Below are positions 11,329-21,759 of a stretch of 64,000 nt of DNA, piece after piece (positions within the stretch are counted from its first letter, which is position 1; each line of letters begins with the position of its first letter). Source of the stretch: Nissolia schottii (Eukaryota; Streptophyta; Magnoliopsida; Fabales; Fabaceae); the NCBI GenBank assembly GCA_003254905.1, contig QANU01047209.1, positions 47,599-111,598 of the forward strand, written 5' to 3'. The notes under the pieces are model-generated. The model saw only the letters and a list, made by a program, of their open reading frames with translations, did not search any database and was not told the origin of the DNA. Both the position numbers and the translations under genes were made by a program.

Positions 11329-12352
11329 AACGGAGGACGTGGTCACGACCTCACCGAGCTCAACTGGTAGGAGTGCTGCGTCACCTTGTTGTAGCAACTC
11401 AGCAGCGACAATGACAACCACGACAGAAACAAGATCTGAGTCACAACCACGGCAGAAATCAGATCTGCGTCACCTCGTTGCAGAAACACAGCAGCGGCAA
11501 CAACAACGGCAAAGGCGCGTACAGGCTCTTTCTTCCACCACCGCAGCCGTCACCACGTCTCGGTAGCGGCAACAACAACAGCGGAATCCAGATCTGGAAG
11601 CCGCCTTCGCGTCGACCTGATGGACCTGCTCCCGTTCACCGCCAGCGATCGCTGCCACCAGAGAGAAGGTTCCTCTCCTCCACCGCAACTGGTAGTCCTT
11701 CACGCGCTCCAGCTTCAGCTTCAAGCAAATTTACAAGATTAAGGAAGCAGCAGTGAACGAGGAGGAAAAGATCGCTTGGAGAAAAGAGAGATTCTCTGAC
11801 AATCTGAAGAGGAATCGCAACCAGCTGAATAGATTGGGAGCGTTTGGCTGCAAAGAAAATCGCCGAGAAAGAAAAAATCGAGAAAATGGCTGCGTCGAGA
11901 AAAAAAGATTGAAAAAAAAATTGAAGCAAAGAGAGAGGAAGAATTCGGAAAGAAAAGAGAGGAAAATGCTGATTTGTGTTTTTCTTGGGAGAAAATAAAA
12001 GAAAAATGAAGAAAAATGGAAGAGCACAGTGTTTTGGGAAGCAAGGAAATGAGAGAACGAAGAGAGAAAAAAAACGAAAAAGAAAAAAATGATGTGCGGA
12101 AGCTTTAAGGTGGATGCCATGGCTCTGAAACCATGTTAAAATCCATGGTATCAGGAGAGAAAAGAGAGAAAAATGAAACTGAATAGAATTGATTGAATGA
12201 AAATTGTGTTGAATTACAAGTGATGTAGTCTATATATAAACTTATGATGACGACTATCCATTAGCTAATCTACTAGCTAATCCTAATTAACTCATTACCA
12301 TAACAACTATCAGCTATATCATCTATATATTCTAATAGTGTGAGTACTACAT

Positions 12353-12932
12353 GGTTGTTAAACTCTCGAGTTAACTATTAAACTCTTACGAGTTTACGAT
12401 TTTACTACACAAAAACGAGTTAACACTTATGTAAACTCTTTTTTGGTAAACTCGTACGAGTTTAAGTAAACTCTCAATTCTACTAGCGAGTTCACGAGTT
12501 AAAATCTACCTACGAGTTTACGAGTTTACCTCAAAATGTACAAATTTGTTAACTTTGTTAGATACTTACCTAACTTTGTTTATATTAGATAATGTATATT
12601 GAGTTTATTTTGTTAATTTCATATATTTATCATAATTGAGCTATGTTTTATTGAACTATAAAATAATACATATACTGAATAAAGTATGACATAACCACTA
12701 AGTGTCATGCATTAACGTGTATTTTATGATATGTCTTTCATTAATTTAATTTAAAGTTAACATTATTCAATTTCAATTATAAATACATTACTTAATTAAG
12801 TTTAGTTCCTAATTATATTGCTTATAACATATTTTTTTACGTATGTAAACTCATACGAGTTTACGAGTCGAGTTTACGATCCGAGTTTGCTGAGACTCCA
12901 CGAGTTTACTTAAACTCTCGAGTTTGACAACC
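12353..12932 (-). mobile_element. MITE family M, copy 1 (inverted relative to other two)
   Basis: Ends GGTTGTTAAACTC...GAGTTTGACAACC with many AAACTCG/CGAGTTT motifs in both arms. It is about 580 bp with no coding capacity and matches 16575-17137 and 24616-25186 in inverse orientation. Flanks share GTACTA, an imperfect target duplication. It lies 10 bp from the target duplication of the LTR element at 8496-12337. Confidence 0.85.
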
Positions 12933-13106
12933 TTGGTACTAATAGCTCGTTCCTCTTTCATTAATTTTTTTTTTGTTTGTGTGATTCGTTGGCTGATTAT
13001 TATTAATTTTGTTTTTGGAATCGCTAGCATGTTTAATTCAATGCTTAGGTGCAATTTTGATATAAAAGGATTGAGGTTGTGATTGAATGTCATTTTCTTC
13101 TTTCAG

Positions 13107-13251
13107 GTTTGATATGTATTTCAGGAAGAATCCGTTTGGTGAATAGTACACTATATTCGCTGGGTTGGAAGAATGTGCGAGGTTAATTTCCAATGACAAG
13201 CTCTCTGAGGCTGAAATTGATTTTATCAGGCAAACTTTATCTGTTTCTGAG
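13107..13251 (+). pseudogene. Nicotinate phosphoribosyltransferase (NAPRT) exon remnant
   Basis: After a pyrimidine tract and acceptor AG (13105-13106) the frame reads [12 protein letters not shown], stop, [18 protein letters not shown], then LSEAEIDFIRQTLSVSE, followed by the donor GTAACT. Plant NAPRT proteins have [23 protein letters not shown] at this place near the N-terminus. The expected GGE is altered so that TAG appears in frame at 13144-13146. NAPRT acts in the nicotinate salvage route to NAD. Only this exon was found; no further NAPRT exons follow. Instead, exons of an unrelated gene come next. This is a broken or captured exon, not a working gene. Confidence 0.85.
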
Positions 13252-13792
13252 GTAACTTTTTTTTTTTTTTTCTGGTCTTTGTAACAGCTATGATATTATT
13301 GTTTCATAATGTGGTGGTTACTGGTTAGGGTAGGCTAATTTTAAGTCCGCCAAAGAATTAAAGTTTTCTCTGTAGTGAATTCGAGTCGTGCACATTTTCA
13401 ATAGTAGGAAATTATGAAGTTGTGACCAATGCATAAAATAAGATTGTAGCACTTGAGGAGAATTAAGAAAAATAGCAACAGATAGATTATAGTTGTCTGG
13501 AATGTGCAACCTTGATATGATGTCTACTTATTAATTTCAGTTTTTTCTATAGACCTTGACAAAAATGTACTTTGCTTATATCCCGAGATAACAAACAAGT
13601 GCCAACAGAGTTTGAGAGTGTTTCTTAATGAAATTGTGAAAGCACAGTGTAGTTGATGCTTTGATTTAGTAATTATGGTATGTAGAAGCAACTCCTTAAA
13701 TAACAACAATATTAGTGTAACTCCTTAGATGCTTTATAGTGAAATATGTGGCTTTCTGGTTTACATCAATGTTTGGGTTTGATTTGGCACAG

Positions 13793-14283
13793 GAAGCGTG
13801 CTTCAAGTGATACTTCTGTTCCTGATGCTGCAAATAAAGCTGAAAATTTTGCTCAAAGGTAAGCTCTTAATGATTCTTTCTATTTTCATTGTCTACTCAG
13901 AGAGGTTTTATGCATGGATGATACTTATCCTTTTCAATCGCTACATCAGCACACTTTTGAAAACTAAAAAGGCATGATGTTTTTTATGGATCTTAGGCTT
14001 GTACTGTATTTTATCCTGCACTTGTAACATTGCTTTCCGGCGGTTAAGGTATGCCAAAATACTAGAAGAATTAAAGAAAGACCCTGCGAGTCACGGAGGG
14101 CCTCCTGACATCATTGTATGGTTCACCAGTTTGATATTTGTCAAATTTCAACCTTATGTATAGTTTCCTTTTGTTTATTCATTTGTTTGTTTATTGTGGG
14201 GTTATGGGGTCTAGCTTCTGTACAGACTTCGCGAGCAAGTACTCAGAGAAGTGGGATTCAGAGATATCTTCAAGAATGTCATA
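13793..14283 (+). pseudogene. DUF89 damage-control phosphatase fragment, three exons
   Basis: Three exon pieces with splice sites: 13793-13858 reads KRASSDTSVPDAANKAENFAQ; 14049-14115 reads RYAKILEELKKDPASHGG then PPDII; 14215-14283 reads LLYRLREQVLREVGFRDIFK then NVI, followed by GTGAGT. Together they match the N-terminal part of the plant DUF89 (ARMT1-like, subfamily II) phosphatases and the C-terminal part of pantothenate kinase 2, where the usual text is RAESDITVPDAP and GGPPDGILLCRLREQVLRELGFRDIFKKV. No stop occurs within these exons and the phases join cleanly. The rest of the domain, including the metal-binding and catalytic part, is missing. With the NAPRT exon 540 bp upstream, this makes a chimera of two genes with introns retained, as in DNA-transposon gene capture. 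Confidence 0.83.
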
Positions 14284-15700
14284 GTGAGTTTTTAACTGTG
14301 CAATCCCGACAAGCTCCGTTCTTCCGTCGACGCCGAGTCTTCCTTCGGCTTTGATCTCTCCTTCACCATCGCGTTAAGCCAAGGTCTCCTTTTAGATACA
14401 TACTACTAGGAAGGATAGACAATATAATAAGAAATCACCATATAATAATCGGTTACATTTTTTCTTTCATTCACTGTCATAGAAGATCAAAACTTTTTTG
14501 CTGTCGAACAGAGATTGATTCTTATGTACAATTCAAATGGACTAAATTACCAAAAGATATCCCTTAGTAAAAGATCTTTACACAGCCCATCCTGTAAAGA
14601 TCATTTACTAATTGGATGACATCATTCAAATTAAATCAAAAAAAAAAATAAATAAAATTGTGAACCAACGCCTAATCCTTGCTTTCTCCCTACCTAATAA
14701 GTTTGAACCCAGGCTTAAACAAATTAAGGAAATGACCACAATTAAACTCACTGAACATACACAACTTNAAAAAAAATAAAATAAAATTGTGAACCAACGC
14801 CTAATCCTTGCTTTCTCCCTACCTAATAAGTTTGAACCCAGGCTTAAACAAATTAAGGAAATGACCACAATTAAACTCACTGAACATACACAACTTCCAA
14901 ATTTTAGCTTACAAATTACTAAAAGTTAAATGATAGGGTTGTGGATGTCCACTATTAGTGTTGGAAGATATGATATCACTGTCCATAGGTATGAATTTGT
15001 TTGTTGTTAATGTGGTTATGTTGTGTTATGGTTTTTGATGTTCTGATAGTTGACGTGTTGAGGAACTTAGGGATGTCCTAATTTGATTGTTTAGGATTAT
15101 AGAAAAGAAAGAACACCTCATTAATTAGTATATCAACTAAATTTTTACAAGGGTATTTTGAACTATTATGGGTCAATGATGTTATGTTTACTCTAGGTTG
15201 AATAGTTTTTAAGATTTGTGATATGGACTTGCAAGTGGCATTAATGAGGATGGATGCATTGTAATAGTACAAAAGAAGAGGAAAATTACTCTAGCTGCTC
15301 AACTTGAACTTGCTTCCAAGAAGAAGAGATCCATCCATAGGTCCAAGACCAACCCCTCTTCCTCCTCTACTCCTTAGGTGTAGATGAACCTCATTGTATA
15401 GAGGTTGGATAAGATTGTTGGTAGTTAAAAATTAGAAGTCTTTTGTTGTTGATTTTGAAAGTTTAAGATTTGTGTTTTTTTGATACTAGAAAGGTTTAAA
15501 TCCTTTGTTGTTGATACTTAAAAGTTTAAGATCTTTTGTTGATAATACTGGAAAGTAATGATAATTATGTTTCTTAATGTGAGTTTAATAGAATGAACTT
15601 GAAATGTTTAATGTGAAATTGCATGGTATTTTCATTTGAATTTTATGTCTTTTTTAATATTTCTTTTGACAAAAAGAGTACCATTGGTAGTAATAATAAT
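14284..15700. other. Region after the gene fragments, with possible third captured piece and tandem duplication
   Basis: About 14302-14385 is GC-richer and open in one plus frame (NPDKLRSSVDAESSFGFDLS). It could be a third captured exon, but no family was recognised. 14652-14896 holds a perfect tandem duplication (separate entry). The rest, to about 15700, is AT-rich without a supported gene. Confidence 0.3.
14652..14896. repeat. Perfect 116-bp tandem duplication around an N
   Basis: Copy 1 (14652-14767) and copy 2 (14781-14896) are identical by eye. They are separated by an A-rich spacer that contains an N at 14768. Perfect identity beside an ambiguous base raises the possibility of an assembly join rather than a real duplication. 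Confidence 0.85.
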
Positions 15701-15729
15701 TATTGAAAAAAAATATTCTTTTAAGTTTT

Positions 15730-16008
15730 ATCGACAATAATAAATGCCGCTAAAAGTGGTATTTGAATGATTCTAACATTGACTTTAGCAACAATACAAA
15801 TTGCCATAAATAATGTCACTATTTATCTTAGGTCTTTCATGGTAATTAAATAGATTTTTATCAGTACTTTGTTGAATGACCGCTAAAACTCTTTAGCGAC
15901 AACACCAAGCGGGACAATAGACTAATGACCACTAAAAGTTTTAGCGGTCATTTCTGTTGCAATAAAAAATAAAATTTATTGCCACTAAAAGTCCTGTCTG
16001 TAATAGTG
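15730..16008 (-). mobile_element. CACTA-type transposon end (right end)
   Basis: The last bases read CTGTAATAGTG at 15998-16008, i.e. CACTATTACAG on the minus strand, a CACTA terminus. Inside are several inverted and direct copies of GCCACTAAAAG/ACCGCTAAAAC/TTTAGCGG motifs, as in CACTA subterminal regions. The left end was not found. It could lie anywhere upstream, including beyond the captured NAPRT/DUF89 pieces. Confidence 0.6.
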
Positions 16009-16020
16009 AGGAGAGCAAAA

Positions 16021-16024
<4 letters not shown>

Positions 16025-16054
<30 letters not shown>
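16025..16054. repeat. (TA)n microsatellite
   Basis: An uninterrupted TA run of about 15 units just outside the CACTA end. Confidence 0.95.
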
Positions 16055-16057
<3 letters not shown>

Positions 16058-16390
16058 AAAAATGTTATTCGTGTGAATTTATGACAACATTGAAGTTTAA
16101 CCATTTCCTTAGAAGAAAAGTTGTGTTCCACTCGTTCCACTCGTAACCAATATTTAAGAAACATTTAAGATTTTTCTTAAAGAAGTCTTATAAATAGCAT
16201 CTCTATTCATACAAAACAAAGTGAGCAGATAAAAAAAAATCCTTGAAATGAGTTTAGCTTCTTAATGTAAATTTTTTTTCTATTATGCACTACTATTAAT
16301 AATTATGATTTATGGATTTTATAAAAATGAGTTCATTAAGCATGTATTTGGAAGTCAAAACAAGTTATAGTGGTGATATACTAATTGTGT

Positions 16391-16504
16391 AATTTGGGGT
16401 TTATTACACCTTGTTAAGTTGATAAATCTTGCGGCTTAATATATGCAAGGACTTAATTTGGTGGTTAATGATAAGGGACTCATTATGATTGTGTTGAATT
16501 ATTG

Positions 16505-16550
<46 letters not shown>

Positions 16551-18470
16551 TGATGGCTAAGTTCCATTTACTCAGTTGTTAAACTCGAGAGTTTAAGTAA
16601 ACTCGTGGAGCCTTAGCATACTCGACTCGTAAACTCTTACAGGTTTACATAAGTAAGATAATATGTTATAAGCAATATAATTAAGAACTAAATGTGATTA
16701 AATATTGTATTTATAATTGAAATTGAATAATGTTAACTTTAAATTAAATTAATAAAAAATATCATAAAATACACCTTAATTCATTAGACTTAGCTGTTAT
16801 GTCATACTTTATTCTGTATGTGTATTATTTTATAGTTTGATAAAACATAGCTCAATTATGATAAGTATATGAAATTATATTAATAAACTCAATAGATATT
16901 GTCTAACATAAACAAAGTTGGGTAAATATCTAACAAAATTACAAAATTTATACATTTTGAGATAAACTCGTAAACTCGTAGGTAGATTTTAACTTTTAAA
17001 CTTGCTAGTAGAATTGAAAGTTTACTTAAACTCGTGCAAGTTTACCAAAAAAAAATTTACATAAATGTTAACTCGTTTTGTGTATTAAAAACGTAAACTC
17101 GTAAGAGTTTACTAGTTAACTCGAGAGTTTAATAACCATGCTCAATGTATTGTCTTGTTCCCTGAGAGCTGTAATTTTATTTGGAGCATAAAGGGAAATA
17201 TTTAGCCTTAGAATATATCACTTACTCTTCGTTCGGTTTGGTTTAGGTGAAAAGAGAGGTAAGAAAACGAGGGAAGAAAAATAATTAGTTGTTTGGTTTA
17301 GATGAGAAAAGAAAATAAATTAATGGAACCCACACAATAAGTTTTCTCTCCAAAATGAAAAGAAAATTGTACAAGTCACAAAGAAAAATGTGAGAATAGA
17401 GAGAAAGGAAGGTAGTAGTATGTGAGAGAAAAAGTAAGAGAGGAAAATAATATATTTTTAACTCAATTATTTATATAATAATTATTTTTATTTTATTAAT
17501 TTTTTCTATTTTCTCCTCATCAAAACATTACATTTTATCTTATATTTATGTCTCTATTTTCTTTCTTCCCATTTTCTTTTTTTCTTCCCATTTTCTCTTT
17601 AACATCTAAATAATAAAGTGGTTGGCAAGAATTGAGATCCTTTGTCCCAATCTATCTTCGGGTCATCTTTTTTTTCCATCCAAATGTATCATTATATCAC
17701 ACACCTATAATTATTGTCAAAGCTAACCTTCTAAATTGCACATGATATTGCATGTGGCAGCTTCGTATTGGAGGGAAGGGCAAAGACCACACATTTTGGA
17801 CAAAATAATTTTGTTCAGGAATTGAGATTTTCTTTGCCTCATATTCGCCTCTTCCTTAATATCCCTCCATTCATATGTAGACAAGTGCATCATTGTATTA
17901 ATTACACCACCGTTGATTCTTGTTAACACCAACGATTTAATCAAACTATCCATAATATTTACATTTGTTTGATAAGACAGGACATGAATACAAAGATAGA
18001 ACGACATAAAATCTTGTTTAACTATTGAGACGGGTGTAAAAATTTGTGTTTTAGGATAAAAAAATTAGTGTATTTTCTGTATCTCTATTTTACTGAGACG
18101 CAAGAGTAGGACACAGATACACAACCTTTCATATTAGAATAATGTTTTTTTATTAAATTAATGCAACAAAAGTATTTTAAGTCATTTGCAGTGTATTTTC
18201 TGTTTTGTCTTTATTAAGTTGAACAAGATATAGATACAAATACTTGTACCTTGTACATTGTCTTCAAACAGAATACAAGACTGACTTATCTTCTTATTTT
18301 TTTATATCTCTATCCTCATAACTTTATATTTTTGTCATATCTCAATAACCAAACACATTCTTATTAAGAGATATTGAAGGGGCACACAATCTCCAAATAA
18401 GAATGATTAAGCAATAATGAAATTTATTGCATTTCATTTTCACGTGACATTGTACAATCATTTATGAAGT
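16391..18470. repeat. Diverged duplicated segment, copy 2 (partner at 3405-5345)
   Basis: It shares, in the same order, the segments listed for copy 1. It carries a (AT)n-(GT)n microsatellite at 16506-16546 and MITE M copy 2 at 16575-17137. The filler between 17205 and 17700 is purine-rich AT sequence absent from copy 1. Removing the MITE restores the ancestral text around GGCTAAGTTCC-ATTTACTCA-ATGTATTGTC, comparable with 3565-3615. Confidence 0.65.
16575..17137 (+). mobile_element. MITE family M, copy 2
   Basis: Begins GTTGTTAAACTCGAGAG and ends CTCGAGAGTTTAATAACC, about 563 bp. Its interior is close to copies 1 and 3. It interrupts the duplicated segment, and the flanks share CTCA. There is no coding capacity, so movement would need an autonomous relative. 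Confidence 0.85.
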
Positions 18471-18548
18471 ATATACATTTATGAAATACTACCTCGATTC
18501 TATAATATTTGTCACTTTTTTTTTATATTAATCTATTAATATATCTTA

Positions 18549-19080
18549 CTACCAGAAACATCAAAATTATCATCGGACAATTATCATCACAACTCAATTC
18601 GACAATATTATCGTCAAAAATAACACATAAAATCGACAATAACGACTTTTAGGTTGAATCAGAACAATTTTGGCCATGATTACCGTCGAAACATATTTTT
18701 CGACGGTAACACCACTGGTAATAGTTGGCCCTAAGTGGCGCGTTGTGAGGTGAACGTGTTACCGTCATAAGTTACTGACGATAAAACAAAGCATTTTTTA
18801 GTCTAAAATTTATTGTCGAAGGAGTCTGATGGTAACTGTAATAATAATTTTTAAAATTATTAGTACCATTTGCGTCGGAAAAATCTGACGATAATAGGCT
18901 GGAAATATGAGGGGACACACGTATTCCCCACGCACGTAACGTTTGAGTAGTCACCCTCAAAATTATCCAATTGTAAAAGCCTCAGAATATGTAGAGACAC
19001 GTTTTTCCCACGCTTGTAACATTCGATTAATTACCGTCAGAAAAATTTGACGGTAATAATGAAGCACTGCTGCCTCACAG
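18549..19080 (+). mobile_element. CACTA-like left end, decayed
   Basis: Starts TACTACCAGAAAC, one base off the common CACTACCAGAAA terminus. It continues with many GACGGTAA/TTACCGTC motifs in both orientations (for example near 18690, 18705, 18880 and 19045), typical of a subterminal region. No matching right end (TTTCTGGTAGTG) was found, so this is a truncated or one-ended remnant. Confidence 0.5.
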
Positions 19081-19147
19081 AGGCTAGATAAGAAGGTGAG
19101 AGTTGTGAAATGTGGTCATGCATAGCGAAAGAGAGATAGAGAATCGC

Positions 19148-20594
19148 ATATAAGTCAGATTTTCAAGCAAATACCCAATTTGGTCCCCCAAACTTTTCCT
19201 TAAAGTCCTCGTTAGTTCCTCCGTCAAGTTACACACTAACAGAGTCATACATAGCACTAACATTGTGTGTATGTGTGTGTGTATATATAATTTCATGCTT
19301 AGTTTAATGAAACTATACCCAGTTCTTGTAAAAAAGTAAACACTCCACTCTTCAAGGTTTAATCAAACAACGCTTTATCCCATTTTTTTTGAGTAAGTCA
19401 ACAATATTTATTTTTTATCTTTTATATAAATTAATTAATATTATATAAATTTAAAAATAAAAATATATTATTCAATGAACTAATCTTAACTTTTCTATTT
19501 TAAAATACACTCTTTATGAGATTAATAAGACTATTTGGATTTAATAATAAAAAATAAGCTAAAAAATTTGGTAAGAATTTTTTATTTAATTTATATTAGG
19601 TATGAATGAAATATTTTATATAAAATTTTTAATTTTCGATAACATCTTAAAAATTTTGAGTTTAAAGCTTTTAAAATACTTATATAATTTTTTTAAAGTG
19701 TAAGCTTTTAAAATATTTATATAATTTTTTTAATACCATATTTATAGAAGTCATAAAATAAAATCAAAATACATTTAAAAATAAAGTAATGAATTATATC
19801 TGTAAATAAGTCAATAATATTTATTTTTTAGCTTTTGAATAAAATAAATTAATATTATATAAATTAAAAATTAATAACATATTAAAATAATCTTAAATAT
19901 TTATGTTGAAATTATATTATTAAAAATTAAAAGTTTAAATTTCTAATTGAGTAATTATTTTGAAAAAAAACTATATTATTTTAAATAAATTTTAATTCTG
20001 GGTTTTTTCTTTGATGATATGAGCTTGTTCTTGTCCCTAGACGACGTGTTTAGTAAAATAGAATGAGGTGTTGTTTGATTAATCTCAAGGTGTGGAGTGT
20101 TTACTGTTTTTTTTGGTTAGTGTAATTTTATTTAACTAAGAATGAAATATATAATATAAATAATTGTAGAGGATATAAAAGACAAAAGTCTTAGTAGCCT
20201 AGTGGAAGGAAAGTGCTCCCCAAACTCATGTTTGTTGGTACTGGATGAAATTTTATTTAATTGTGCATGAAATATTCTACCCTATAAGTTTGAATCCTAC
20301 ACACTGTAATTTTGGATTTATTTCCAAAAAATGTTTCTCAAATGAAACGACGTCATTTTAGCGTGATGATGAGTAGGAAAGAGGAGAGAGAGAATATTAG
20401 TGATGATTAGGAGAGAGAAAATGGCATTGGTGCCATGTAAGACTCCGTTAGTGTGTAACTTGACATAGAAACTAAGTAGGCTGACGACAACAAAATTCGG
20501 CGACTAACGATGCAATTTTTTTGTTGGGGGACTTAGTAGGGTCTTCAAAAAAAGTTGGAGGACCAAATTGGGTATTCGCTCGGATTTGCTTATC
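19148..20594. mobile_element. Foldback element with long terminal inverted repeats (~1.4 kb)
   Basis: The left arm from about 19157 (AAATACCCAATTTGGTCC) is the reverse complement of the right arm ending at about 20590 (GGACCAAATTGGGTATT). Pairing continues inward: the TTACACACTAACAGAGTC region (about 19230) with GACTCCGTTAGTGTGTAA (about 20441), and AGTAAACACTCCAC (about 19335) with GTGGAGTGTTTACT (about 20090). Arms are thus at least about 230 bp with different spacing. The interior is AT-rich and non-coding. It is MULE-like by structure, but no target duplication was resolved. Confidence 0.7.
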
Positions 20595-21375
20595 CTTTAG
20601 AGAGGTTAGAGATGTTTTAGGGTTATTTGATTTTGTTTTTTAAAATTTGAGGTGGGTGAGTTCTATTGGTTTAGGAAGATTACATTTTTATCTCTTTAGA
20701 TAATTCTTTTAGGTTTTTTCTAGGATTGTCAAATAGTGGATTTTTTTTGTTGTCCAATTGTAGACTTAGTTCTCATTTTATTTTATTTTTATAGTAAAAG
20801 GCTTAGTTCTCATTGTATATAAGTTGGTTATTTATTGTACCCAAAAAAAATTAAGTTGCTTGTTTATAATTATTTAATTATCAAAAGTTACTTAATTATC
20901 TAATATCAAATATATATGATTAAAAAAAATTATTTGTTATTATTATATTCTTCATGACAAATTTCTAATATTATATTAAACATTTTATTTTAGTACAAAA
21001 TATACTATTAGAAATGTCATTAAAGAAGAGATTTGAATAAAAGCATTAACAAGAACAATATTTATGTTTAAAATTTGTTAAAGTATATTATATTATTAAT
21101 TATTTGCCTTATTTTATAATATTTATTTAAATTTAATGGTTTTATATATTTATTTAATTATATTTGGCACTATTTAGTTCATGAATTTATTTATTTAATA
21201 TTTTATCTTTTGATATGTGATTTAATGGTTCATTATATCATGATATTGATATCATCACATTTTATATTTAGAAATAGAAAATACAATAGTCCGTGTACAT
21301 TTATTTCGGAATCATCCATTTTCAAATGGCAGATCATCATATTCGTTTATTACCTTTGCAAAAGTGTCTTACTTG
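20595..21375. other. AT-rich intergenic sequence
   Basis: T- and A-rich runs without a gene, RNA or repeat boundary that could be supported. Confidence 0.35.
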
Positions 21376-21448
21376 ACCAACGGGGGTTGGTCAAAGTGGC
21401 AAGCGGCTTAGTATCGCTTAAGCAAGGTCCCGAGTTCGAGACCTTGGG
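21376..21448 (+). mobile_element. SINE copy, 5' tRNA-like head only
   Basis: Carries the family start (GGGGGTTGGTCAAAGTGG), box A and box B (GAGTTCGAGACC), then leaves the consensus right after CCTTG. The body and tail are missing. Usual SINE truncation or decay would explain it. Confidence 0.8.
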
Positions 21449-21759
21449 GGTTTATGACATTTTTTACAATTTTAACATTTATTATAATAATAAGGAAATA
21501 TAATTAATGTTTAATTGAATGATAAAATTAGTATTTAAAAGTTTTAATAAGGATAAAATGATACATTTAATTAAAAATTAATTAAATTCTTAGAATTTAA
21601 GAAACTAATAAACGGAGATTTCAAAAGATTTTGAGGATTAGTAAAAACCTCATATGCCTTCCCCTAAAAAAAAATAAATTAAAACTTGTGAACATGGTAT
21701 AGTCCACATAAGCCTTCCCTTCCCCTCATTTTCCCTCAAAAATCAAACTCATGAACATA

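Larger units (their letters stand above)
8496..12337 (-). mobile_element. Non-autonomous LTR retrotransposon with two 204-bp LTRs
   Basis: LTRs at 8496-8699 and 12134-12337 are both 204 bp and nearly identical. The target duplication GTGTG is at 8491-8495 and 12338-12342. The element is on the minus strand: just inside the right LTR lies TGGTTTCAGAGCCATGG, a primer-binding site close to the plant initiator-Met-tRNA type (TGGTATCAGAGC). A G-rich polypurine tract (GCGGGGGG) precedes the other LTR. The LTRs end TATTAG...AACA, so TA replaces the usual TG. No gag, protease, integrase or reverse transcriptase was seen. The interior holds a solo LTR (9440-11015), a U-box/ARM gene piece on the plus strand (11221-11328), GC-rich CAACGGC-type repeats and a pyrimidine-rich stretch. 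Near-identical LTRs suggest fairly recent insertion. The primer site suggests Ty1/copia affinity. Confidence 0.88.

Noticed and set aside
11731..12120. 129-codon minus-strand frame starting near the primer-binding site (possible Gag)
   Set aside because: It is made of Phe/Ser/Leu runs from a pyrimidine-rich tract. No zinc knuckle or Gag pattern is visible.
20165..20300. tRNA-like text (TAGCCTAGTGGAAGG ... GTTTGAATCCT)
   Set aside because: Box A and B resemblances are present but there is no cloverleaf, and spacing is far too long for a tRNA gene. It may be an old SINE-like relic.
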